Source of the DNA: an uncultured Oscillospiraceae bacterium | Lineage (GTDB): Bacteria > Bacillota > Clostridia > Oscillospirales > Acutalibacteraceae | Assembly (NCBI GenBank): GCA_905200265.1 | Contig: CAJKJS010000049.1 | Coordinates: 1-8,434 of the forward strand | Reading direction: 5' to 3' | DNA: 8,434 bases | Part shown: positions 1 to 4,855 of the stretch, in pieces | How the letters are laid out: each line of letters opens with the position of its first letter | Position numbering within the stretch: position 1 is the stretch's first letter | The notes under the pieces: generated by a model | Database searches by the model: none | What the model saw: only the letters and a program-made list of their open reading frames with translations | What the model was told of the DNA's origin: nothing | Position numbers and translations under genes: made by a program

Positions 1-1
1 C

Positions 2-40
2 CCCCACGGGGTATTTTTATGATATGCCCCTCCGGGGTAT
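2..40. promoter_or_regulatory. Two CCCC/GGGG dyads, CsoR/CstR/RcnR-like operators
   Basis: Two similar dyads, CCCCACGGGGTAT (2-14) and ATGCCCCTCCGGGGTAT (24-40), share the pattern CCCC, two or three bases, GGGGTAT. The second lies between the -35 and -10 of the leftward promoter; the first covers its predicted start point and is cut by the window edge. GC tracts flanked by TA (TACCC...GGGTA) are typical of operators bound by CsoR-family repressors, which sense copper, nickel/cobalt, persulfide or formaldehyde. The repeat and its position are seen directly; the family assignment is inference from resemblance. Other regulators with GC-rich dyads remain possible. Confidence 0.42.
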
Positions 41-48
41 GTTGTCAA
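19..48 (-). promoter_or_regulatory. Leftward sigma-A-type promoter for a gene beyond the left edge
   Basis: On the minus strand a perfect -35 hexamer TTGACA (48 to 43) is followed after 18 bases by TATCAT (24 to 19), one mismatch from the -10 consensus. Transcription would start near position 12 and run off the left end of the window, away from manA. The promoter lies beyond the manA terminator, so it should serve a separate gene not seen here. A spacer of 18 is slightly longer than ideal. The call rests on hexamer match and spacing only; no coding sequence is visible to confirm it. Confidence 0.55.
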
Positions 49-58
49 CCCCCTTCAC

Positions 59-105
59 GCAAAAAGGCGTCCCCCTTTCCTAAGAAAAGGAGACGCCTTT
101 TTTGC
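59..105 (-). terminator. Bidirectional rho-independent terminator after manA
   Basis: The arms AAAAAGGCGTC (61-71) and GACGCCTTTTTT (92-103) are complementary, and the interior adds a CCTTT/AAAGG pairing. The GC-rich core GGCGTC/GACGCC is bordered by an A run on one side and a T run on the other, so the hairpin ends in a U tract whichever strand is read. It begins 14 bases past the manA stop codon and should end the araR-araD-manA transcript. It may also stop rightward readthrough. Confidence 0.9.
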
Positions 106-118
106 TATTTTCTTTCTC

Positions 119-1084
119 TTATACCCGGGTCACACACACCGAAAAGGAGCCTTCCATCCGGCAACATCCTTTCTGCGCCGGCACATAAAAGCTGTCGCCC
201 TGACGGGCTTCCATTCTTTGGCCGTTGACTGTCAGTGACCCTTCCCCGCTGATCACCACCAGGGAACGGAAGGAATCTTCCCCCAGGGGAATATCACAGG
301 CTGTATCGCAATCATACCGTTCGGAAACAAAATACCGGCATTGCCCCAACAGGGTCCGGCAGCCGCCGGGAATGGTTTCCGGCTGCAAGTGAGACGGGCC
401 TGTTTCCATTTTTTGCAGGCAACTTACACGCAGCGCTTTATCCAGGTGCAATTCCCGCAAATGCCCCTCTTTATCCCGACGGTGATAATCATACAACCGG
501 TAAGTGGTATTGCTGTTCTGCTGAATTTCGCACAGAGTGATGCCCGCTCCAATCGCATGAATGGTGCCCGCTTTGATAAAGAATACATCCCCAGAATGTA
601 CGGCTTCTTTGTGCAGCACGTCTTCCAGCGTACCGTTTTCCGCCCGCTGCCGTACTTCTTCAGGGGAAAGATCCTGCTCCACGCCAAAATACAGGAACGC
701 GCCCGGCTCGCTTTGCAGAATCAGCCACATTTCGGTTTTGCCATATTCATGCTCATGCTCCCAGGCAAATGCATCATCGGGATGCACTTGTACCGACAAA
801 GGTGTCGCTGCATCAATAAATTTAATCAAAACCGGAAAACGCTCGAACCCTTTCCCATGTGTCCCCAGCGTGGAAGCTCCTTCTCCCATAATCCAGTCAG
901 AAAACCTCTCACCGGCCATTTCTCCACTTTCAAGAGTGGCGCTTCCGTTTTCGTGTGCGGAAAGCACCCAGCTTTCCGCACACGTATTTTCCTCTGCAGG
1001 CTGCCGGTATTCGGTCAGTAACTTCGTGCCGCCCCATACAGCCTGATGGCACGACGGTTTTATTCTATAAATTGCCTCTATCAT
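119..1084 (-). CDS. manA: Mannose-6-phosphate isomerase, class I (type I PMI)
   Basis: A 321-residue cytoplasmic zinc enzyme that interconverts mannose-6-phosphate and fructose-6-phosphate, linking mannose to glycolysis and to GDP-mannose synthesis. The cupin zinc ligands are visible: Q99 and H101 in SVQVHPDD, E118 in GKTEMW and H176 in AGTIHAIG. The likely catalytic arginine is R196 in TTYRLYDYHR. The length matches the short Bacillus-type ManA (about 315 residues) and a second cupin-like half runs to the C-terminus. The start codon overlaps the araD stop as ATGA, and only a weak AGGGA precedes it by 11 bases, so translation is probably coupled to araD. A strong terminator follows. The family call is secure. 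A role on mannose is standard for the family, but its place in an AraR operon is unusual, and activity on another phosphosugar cannot be excluded from sequence. Confidence 0.93.
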   Translation of the reverse strand: MIEAIYRIKPSCHQAVWGGTKLLTEYRQPAEENTCAESWVLSAHENGSATLESGEMAGERFSDWIMGEGASTLGTHGKGFERFPVLIKFIDAATPLSVQVHPDDAFAWEHEHEYGKTEMWLILQSEPGAFLYFGVEQDLSPEEVRQRAENGTLEDVLHKEAVHSGDVFFIKAGTIHAIGAGITLCEIQQNSNTTYRLYDYHRRDKEGHLRELHLDKALRVSCLQKMETGPSHLQPETIPGGCRTLLGQCRYFVSERYDCDTACDIPLGEDSFRSLVVISGEGSLTVNGQRMEARQGDSFYVPAQKGCCRMEGSFSVCVTRV

Positions 1085-1797
1085 TTGTTTTGGTTTCCCT
1101 GCCCATAATAAGCGTGAGCCCCATGTTTGCGCAGGAAATGTTTATCAAGAAGTTCCTGCTGCATAATGTGTCCCGGCTGCGAAGCGATCGCTTCCGTATG
1201 CCAGGCCATCATAGCCAGTTCTTCCAGTACAACGGAATTGCGTACCGCTTCCATTGCGTCTTTGCCCCACGTAAACGGCCCGTGAGACTGCACCAACACG
1301 GCAGGAATGTGGTCCGGATTCTTCCCTTCAAAGGTTTCCACAATCACGCGGCCGGTCTCTTTTTCGTATTCACCACTGACATCGTCACCGATTTCAGCCG
1401 GTGTCATCCGGCGGGTGCACGGCACCGGGCCGTAAAAATAATCGCCGTGGGTTGTGCCATAGGCGGGAATATCGCGCCCGGCCTGAGCCCAAATCGTCGC
1501 CCAGCGGGAATGGGTGTGTACCACGCCGCCGATGTTCGGAAACGCTTTATACAGTTCCACATGGGTCGCCGTATCGGAAGAAGGATTCAATTTGCCTTCT
1601 ACCTTATTTCCGTCCAGGTCCACCACAACCATATCGTCAGGAGTCATGGTATCGTAATCGACGCCGGACGGTTTAATGACAAACAAGCCCTTTTCCCGGT
1701 CAATGCCCGACACATTGCCCCAGGTAAATACCACTAATCCATAGCGAGGCAGCAGCAAATTGGCTTTATAAACTTCTTCCTTTAATTTTTCCAGCAT
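1081..1797 (-). CDS. araD: L-ribulose-5-phosphate 4-epimerase
   Basis: A 238-residue class II aldolase/epimerase-fold enzyme that converts L-ribulose-5-phosphate to D-xylulose-5-phosphate, the last step of the bacterial L-arabinose isomerase pathway. E. coli AraD is 231 residues. Zinc ligands are visible as H94 and H96 (VVHTHS) and H172 (VQSHGPF), with D75 in NPSSDTATH. The catalytic pair is probably D119 (HGDYFYG) and a tyrosine in the C-terminal HAYYGQ (230-231). Substrate-binding elements GNVS (27-30) and KPSG (42-45) are also present. The start has an excellent AGGAGGA six bases upstream. The gene lies 51 bases after araR and overlaps manA by four bases. UlaF and SgbE of ascorbate/gulonate use catalyse the same reaction and look alike, but the adjacent AraR supports arabinose. 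araA and araB are not in the window. Confidence 0.95.
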   Translation of the reverse strand: MLEKLKEEVYKANLLLPRYGLVVFTWGNVSGIDREKGLFVIKPSGVDYDTMTPDDMVVVDLDGNKVEGKLNPSSDTATHVELYKAFPNIGGVVHTHSRWATIWAQAGRDIPAYGTTHGDYFYGPVPCTRRMTPAEIGDDVSGEYEKETGRVIVETFEGKNPDHIPAVLVQSHGPFTWGKDAMEAVRNSVVLEELAMMAWHTEAIASQPGHIMQQELLDKHFLRKHGAHAYYGQGNQNK

Positions 1798-1803
1798 GAT
1801 AAA

Positions 1804-1810
1804 TCCTCCT
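1804..1810 (-). promoter_or_regulatory. Ribosome binding site of araD
   Basis: AGGAGGA on the minus strand, six bases before the araD ATG. It is much stronger than the sites before araR and manA, suggesting araD is the best-translated gene of the operon. Confidence 0.85.
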
Positions 1811-1848
1811 TTTTAATGGAACGAAAAATTATCTACTACGAACCCAGC

Positions 1849-2940
1849 TTATTTTAGCCGGGCAACGCTCTCTTTTTCCACCAGTGTCATGCTCATCACA
1901 TCCGACGGCTCCTGCCGGCCGGTTTCCACCATACGGATGATCTTTTCGGCCACTCGCCGTCCCATGGCTTCCTTAGGATGTTCAAAGGTGGTAATTTTCA
2001 CCGGCGAATACTCCGATACACTGGCATTATCAAACCCCACTACCGAAATTTCCTGCGGCACATGGAAGCCATGGTTCCGCAGCAACTCAATGAGGCCATA
2101 AGCGATCTGATCGTTGTAACACACCACACCGTCGCAATGTTTCAGGCACTGAATCACATGGTGAGCCATATCGCCACGGAACAGGTCCTCTTTATCACCC
2201 GTAGAATACCACACAACGTTGTCATCATTGAGCACACCGCCAGCCTGGGATAACCCTTTGGCAAAACCGGCGTACCGTTCATGGCCCTGACGGTCGTCAG
2301 ATTTAAAAATGCCGCCCAGCCGGGTGCAGCCAGCCCCCAGCAGTACTTTCACAGCATCATAGCCAGCGGCCCGGTCATCGGTTACCACATAGACACTGCC
2401 GGGCAGCTCCTGATAAAAGCCGTTAAAAAACACACAGGGCACACCCATATTCTGCAATTTGTTATACAGCTCGATATTCGGGTTGGGCAGTGCTGTTTTG
2501 GTACCTTCCACAATCAGCCCGTCCACACCGCTTTCGATAAACGAACGCAATAACTGAGCTTCCGTTTCCACCCGGTTTTGCGTAACCCCCAGCGACAAAT
2601 GATACCCCTCCGCCGCCAAGGTTTCCTCTACGCCACGGATAATCGCCGGGAAAATATAATCGGTGATATATGTGGCAATCAACCCAATAGTACGTGTCCG
2701 CTGTGGATTGCGCCCTCCGGCAATATACGTACCGCTGCCCCGCCGCCGTACCAGTACACCTTCCTGCTCCAAAATGCCCAGGGCCTGGCGCACGGTTTGC
2801 CGGCTAAAGCCATAAGCGGCCGACAGCTGGTTTTCACTCATCAGCTTATCACCGGTTTTGTACCGTCCTTCACTGATATCTTTTCGAATATGCTCCATCA
2901 AAATCTGATATTTTGCACCCTGTTTCGGATGGTTGCTCAT
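1849..2940 (-). CDS. araR: Arabinose-responsive repressor AraR (GntR-LacI hybrid)
   Basis: A 363-residue transcription repressor: an N-terminal GntR-type winged helix (about residues 10-75, recognition region ENQLSAAYGFSRQTVRQAL at 36-54), then a LacI/periplasmic-binding-type sugar domain (about 84-363). Stretches such as TYITDYIFPAIIRGVEE, DGLIVEGTK and GIFKSDDRQG closely resemble B. subtilis AraR as I remember it, which binds L-arabinose and is about 362 residues. The chosen ATG is preceded by AAGGTAGG with a 9-base spacer and gives the family length. A TTG at 3000 would add 20 residues but has no convincing ribosome site, lies in a promoter-proximal repeat and adds sequence unlike the family. 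The gene is first in the araR-araD-manA operon and is probably autoregulated through the AAGTTGTA repeats at its start point. Function is confident; the exact start is moderately so. Confidence 0.92.
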   Translation of the reverse strand: MSNHPKQGAKYQILMEHIRKDISEGRYKTGDKLMSENQLSAAYGFSRQTVRQALGILEQEGVLVRRRGSGTYIAGGRNPQRTRTIGLIATYITDYIFPAIIRGVEETLAAEGYHLSLGVTQNRVETEAQLLRSFIESGVDGLIVEGTKTALPNPNIELYNKLQNMGVPCVFFNGFYQELPGSVYVVTDDRAAGYDAVKVLLGAGCTRLGGIFKSDDRQGHERYAGFAKGLSQAGGVLNDDNVVWYSTGDKEDLFRGDMAHHVIQCLKHCDGVVCYNDQIAYGLIELLRNHGFHVPQEISVVGFDNASVSEYSPVKITTFEHPKEAMGRRVAEKIIRMVETGRQEPSDVMSMTLVEKESVARLK

Positions 2941-2949
2941 GTCCTCTCG

Positions 2950-2957
2950 CCTACCTT
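2950..2957 (-). promoter_or_regulatory. Ribosome binding site that decides the araR start
   Basis: AAGGTAGG on the minus strand, nine bases before the ATG at 2940. It is an AAGGAGG-like site with one extra base. The alternative in-frame starts (TTG at 3000, ATG at 2961) lack a comparable site. Confidence 0.5.
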
Positions 2958-2962
2958 CCATA

Positions 2963-2979
2963 ACCGAATCGACTTCGGT
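2963..2979 (-). repeat. Inverted repeat in the araR leader
   Basis: ACCGAA (2963-2968) and TTCGGT (2974-2979) are perfect inverted copies separated by five bases. The element lies in the untranslated leader if araR starts at 2940, a few bases before the ribosome site. It could be a short RNA hairpin or a protein-binding dyad; it does not resemble the AraR consensus. Confidence 0.4.
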
Positions 2980-2995
2980 ATCTTTCCCTTTTTCG

Positions 2996-3026
2996 TACAA
3001 CTTTGACTTTCTAGTCCATACAACTT
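2996..3026 (-). promoter_or_regulatory. Two AAGTTGTA direct repeats, probable AraR operator
   Basis: AAGTTGTA occurs on the minus strand at 3026-3019 and again at 3003-2996, with 23 bases between equivalent positions, about two helical turns. The first covers the predicted araR transcription start and the second lies just downstream. They read AAGTTGTAT and AAGTTGTAC, close to the conserved left half (ATTTGTAC) of the palindromic B. subtilis AraR box. The right halves are poorly conserved, so these may be weak or cooperative sites. Autoregulation of araR is known in B. subtilis; here it is inferred from position. Confidence 0.5.
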
Positions 3027-3028
3027 AG

Positions 3029-3057
3029 ATTATATGCTTTTCGTTTCTCGAATGCAA
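3029..3057 (-). promoter_or_regulatory. Promoter of the araR-araD-manA operon
   Basis: On the minus strand TTGCAT (3057 to 3052) is followed after exactly 17 bases by a perfect TATAAT (3034 to 3029). Transcription should start near 3022, giving a leader of about 80 bases before the araR ATG. No second promoter is evident in the 51 bases between araR and araD, so the three genes probably share this one. Confidence 0.78.
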
Positions 3058-3102
3058 TGCCCTTTTTTCGTATTCTCTATAGGAAAATTCCCCGAAAGAT
3101 TC

Positions 3103-3131
3103 TTGCACTTAAAAAACGGGCTTGTTATACT
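3103..3131 (+). promoter_or_regulatory. Promoter of the ThrE-type exporter genes
   Basis: TTGCAC (3103-3108) is followed after 17 bases by TATACT (3126-3131), each hexamer close to the sigma-A consensus. Transcription should start near 3138 and read rightward into the exporter pair, perhaps on into the GH31 gene. It diverges from the araR promoter; the two -35 boxes are about 45 bases apart. Confidence 0.75.
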
Positions 3132-3134
3132 GAA

Positions 3135-3147
3135 AGAAACCGTTTCT
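3135..3147. promoter_or_regulatory. Operator-like dyad at the exporter start point
   Basis: AGAAAC (3135-3140) and GTTTCT (3142-3147) are inverted around a single C, immediately after the -10 box and over the predicted start point. A/T-rich arms around a central CG resemble LacI-family operators, though those usually have an even-numbered centre. Position suggests a repressor site; its binder is unknown. Confidence 0.35.
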
Positions 3148-3191
3148 CTTTTTCAAATAGAGTGATGTTTTTATTTTGTAAATGTTTGCTA

Positions 3192-3198
3192 AAAGGAG
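3192..3198 (+). promoter_or_regulatory. Ribosome binding site that decides the start of the large exporter subunit
   Basis: AAAGGAG lies ten bases before a TTG at 3209. It falls inside the reading frame that would begin at the ATG at 3182, which itself has no ribosome site. This favours initiation at the TTG. Confidence 0.6.
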
Positions 3199-3208
3199 TC
3201 AAAACGTA

Positions 3209-3973
3209 TTGGATACCTATATGAACCGCCTGCTCACTGTCAGCATGCGCATTGGTGTGCTGATGCTGCAAAGTGGAGCTGAAATTTACCGGGTGGAAGA
3301 TTCCGTGCACCGCATTCATCTGGCGTACTGTGCCAGTGAATCTCAGGTGTACTGTGTGCCCACCACCGTGATCGCTTCGGTCAGTTTACCCGGCGGAAGA
3401 ACCGCTACCCGGTGTGTACGCGTCAGTAGTCACTGCACCAATTTATCCCGTATGATGGCCCTGAGTGATCTATGCCGCCGGATATGCCTGTTAAAACCGG
3501 ATTTTGATACCATCGACCGGGAAATCGACCGCATTCTCTCCATGCCCGTTTATAATTCCTGGCAGACATGTGCCGCCTGGGCGTTGGTATCCGCTGGTTT
3601 TACCATGTTGTTTGGCGGGGGATTTCTGGAATCGGCTCTGTCCATTATCCCGGCTGTACTGGTCGCACTCCTGTCTTTTCCCCTTGGACGGCTGCATGTG
3701 AACGCCTACTTTAACTTGCTACTGGAAAGTTTTTGCATTGGGGCTATCTCCATGTCTTTTTCCCTTTTATCCCCTTCTATCCACAGTGATGCCATTATCA
3801 TCGGTGTCCTGATGAATTTAGTACCGGGGCTCGCCCTGACAAATTGTATCCGCGATGTCATGGCCGGGGACCTAACGGCCGGTGTAAGTAAACTATCCGA
3901 TGTGATTCTCACCGCCGTCAGCATTGCTTTAGGCGCTGTGGGCGCTGCACTCCTTATGGGAGGTGGCTTTTAA
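3209..3973 (+). CDS. ThrE/YjjP-family exporter, large subunit (DUF1212)
   Basis: A 254-residue inner-membrane protein of the threonine/serine exporter family. A soluble N-terminal part carries the family signature LQSGAEIYRVEDSVHRI (residues 20-36) and a conserved region up to about 115. Five likely membrane segments follow (about 118-137, 141-160, 165-187, 193-213, 230-250), with the hallmark NLVPGLALTNCIRDVMAGDL at 203-222. It matches the YjjP half; the YjjB-like half is the next gene, three bases downstream. Corynebacterium ThrE joins both halves and exports threonine and serine, while E. coli YjjPB was reported to export succinate, so the substrate here is open. The TTG start is chosen for its AAAGGAG; an ATG at 3182 would add nine residues. 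A near-consensus promoter lies upstream, divergent from araR. Confidence 0.88.
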   Translation: MDTYMNRLLTVSMRIGVLMLQSGAEIYRVEDSVHRIHLAYCASESQVYCVPTTVIASVSLPGGRTATRCVRVSSHCTNLSRMMALSDLCRRICLLKPDFDTIDREIDRILSMPVYNSWQTCAAWALVSAGFTMLFGGGFLESALSIIPAVLVALLSFPLGRLHVNAYFNLLLESFCIGAISMSFSLLSPSIHSDAIIIGVLMNLVPGLALTNCIRDVMAGDLTAGVSKLSDVILTAVSIALGAVGAALLMGGGF

Positions 3974-3976
3974 AAC

Positions 3977-4801
3977 ATGGATAACTTACCTTTTTCCCTC
4001 GCTATGGCTTGCTGCTTATTTGGTTGTCTTGGTTTTTCCATGAGCAACAACGTACGCCGCCGCACCCTGCTATGGGCCAACATTGGCGGCTGTGTCGCTT
4101 TGGCAGTATACCTGCTCACTCCTGTCAGTTTGGGAGTTGCCATGCGCAGTTTTTTCGGCACGTTGGCTGCGGCGCTGTATAGTGAAATCATGGCGCGGCT
4201 GCGCAAAGCCCCGGTGACAATTTTCCTCATTACGGGATTATTCTCGCTGGTTCCCGGCGCCGGTATCTACTACAGCATGAAATATGCCGTTTCCGGTGAG
4301 CCCGATCTTTTTTTGGAAAAATTATTGGAAACCCTGGGCGTGGCGGGTGCCATGGCCCTGGGGGTCATTCTGGTTTCGTCTATCACGCGGCTGATCACAG
4401 GATTAGTCCGTCAACGGTGTCCGGTACCGCCTTTAAAAGCTCCGGGGGAAGTGTCCGGCGTGATTGACCGTCCCGCCGGGTCAAATACCTGCTGTGAAAC
4501 GGGTGCTTCTTCCTGGAACATGGGGTATATCTCGCTGCCGGACGGTTCCCGGCAACGGTTGCTCGTCATGGGGATTCGTACACCCCTTTCCGTATTTACC
4601 GGCCGAAAGGCAGCGACCATCGAACCGATGAATGGACAAGAGACCATCGTCGCAGCGGTTCCCTTCGGTCTTACCACCAGTGAAGAAGAGATTCGTCTGG
4701 CTCTTCACGACTTATACCCCGAAGAAACGTTTCGCATTCGCATGTCATTGCATGCTCCCTCTATCTCGGTATGCGAACCCTTTTTAAAGGGTTCTTTATA
4801 A
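3977..4801 (+). CDS. ThrE/YjjB-family exporter, small subunit with a C-terminal extension
   Basis: A 274-residue membrane protein that pairs with the preceding subunit. Residues 1-145 match the YjjB/ThrE_2 half: likely membrane segments at about 5-22, 30-48, 51-71, 78-100 and 117-143, with the family VPG motif in LFSLVPGAGIYYSM (88-101). E. coli YjjB has only about 157 residues. Here about 125 further residues follow: a linker with cysteines at 148, 172 and 173 and prolines, then a soluble segment (about 180-262) with alternating hydrophobic stretches typical of an alpha/beta fold. I do not recognise that segment. The start is three bases after the previous stop, with a strong GGGAGGTG (3958-3965) inside the preceding gene, so translation is probably coupled. 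The last codons contain a 20-base palindrome. Confidence 0.85.
   Translation: MDNLPFSLAMACCLFGCLGFSMSNNVRRRTLLWANIGGCVALAVYLLTPVSLGVAMRSFFGTLAAALYSEIMARLRKAPVTIFLITGLFSLVPGAGIYYSMKYAVSGEPDLFLEKLLETLGVAGAMALGVILVSSITRLITGLVRQRCPVPPLKAPGEVSGVIDRPAGSNTCCETGASSWNMGYISLPDGSRQRLLVMGIRTPLSVFTGRKAATIEPMNGQETIVAAVPFGLTTSEEEIRLALHDLYPEETFRIRMSLHAPSISVCEPFLKGSL
4775..4794 (+). repeat. Palindrome at the end of the small exporter gene, possible weak terminator
   Basis: GAACCCTTT (4775-4783) and AAAGGGTTC (4786-4794) are perfect inverted arms around TT. It overlaps the last codons of the small exporter gene, and only TTTAT follows, so a full U tract is missing. It may lower transcription into the GH31 gene, protect the 3' end of the exporter message, or be a protein site. 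The symmetry is seen directly; the function is inference. Confidence 0.4.
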
Positions 4802-4840
4802 AAAACGGTGAAAGCCATTTGCTACTCTACTTCACATATG

Positions 4841-4846
4841 AAAGGA
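4841..4846 (+). promoter_or_regulatory. Ribosome binding site that decides the GH31 start
   Basis: AAAGGA lies nine bases before the ATG at 4856. Earlier in-frame starts (GTG at 4808, ATG at 4838) lack such a site and would add residues unlike the family. Confidence 0.6.
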
Positions 4847-4855
4847 AGAAAACGC

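Noticed and set aside
341..1021. A 226-codon open frame on the plus strand opposite manA
   Set aside because: It is antisense to a clear mannose-6-phosphate isomerase; no family motif or suitable ribosome site supports it.
955..1737. A 260-codon open frame on the plus strand opposite araD
   Set aside because: It is a shadow of araD, whose zinc ligands and start site are unambiguous.
2941..3000. A 20-residue N-terminal extension of AraR from a TTG at 3000
   Set aside because: The TTG falls in the AAGTTGTA repeat and lacks a good ribosome site. The extension is not part of the family, whereas the ATG at 2940 has AAGGTAGG and gives the usual length.
3131..3148. A CcpA-type catabolite-response element at the exporter promoter
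   Set aside because: The dyad has an odd centre (one C) and does not fit the 14-base cre consensus with TG...CA ends well enough, so only a generic operator is claimed.
4808..4855. A 16-residue N-terminal extension of the GH31 enzyme from a GTG at 4808
   Set aside because: No ribosome site precedes the GTG, and the added residues look unlike a signal peptide or the family N-terminus. AAAGGA favours the ATG at 4856.
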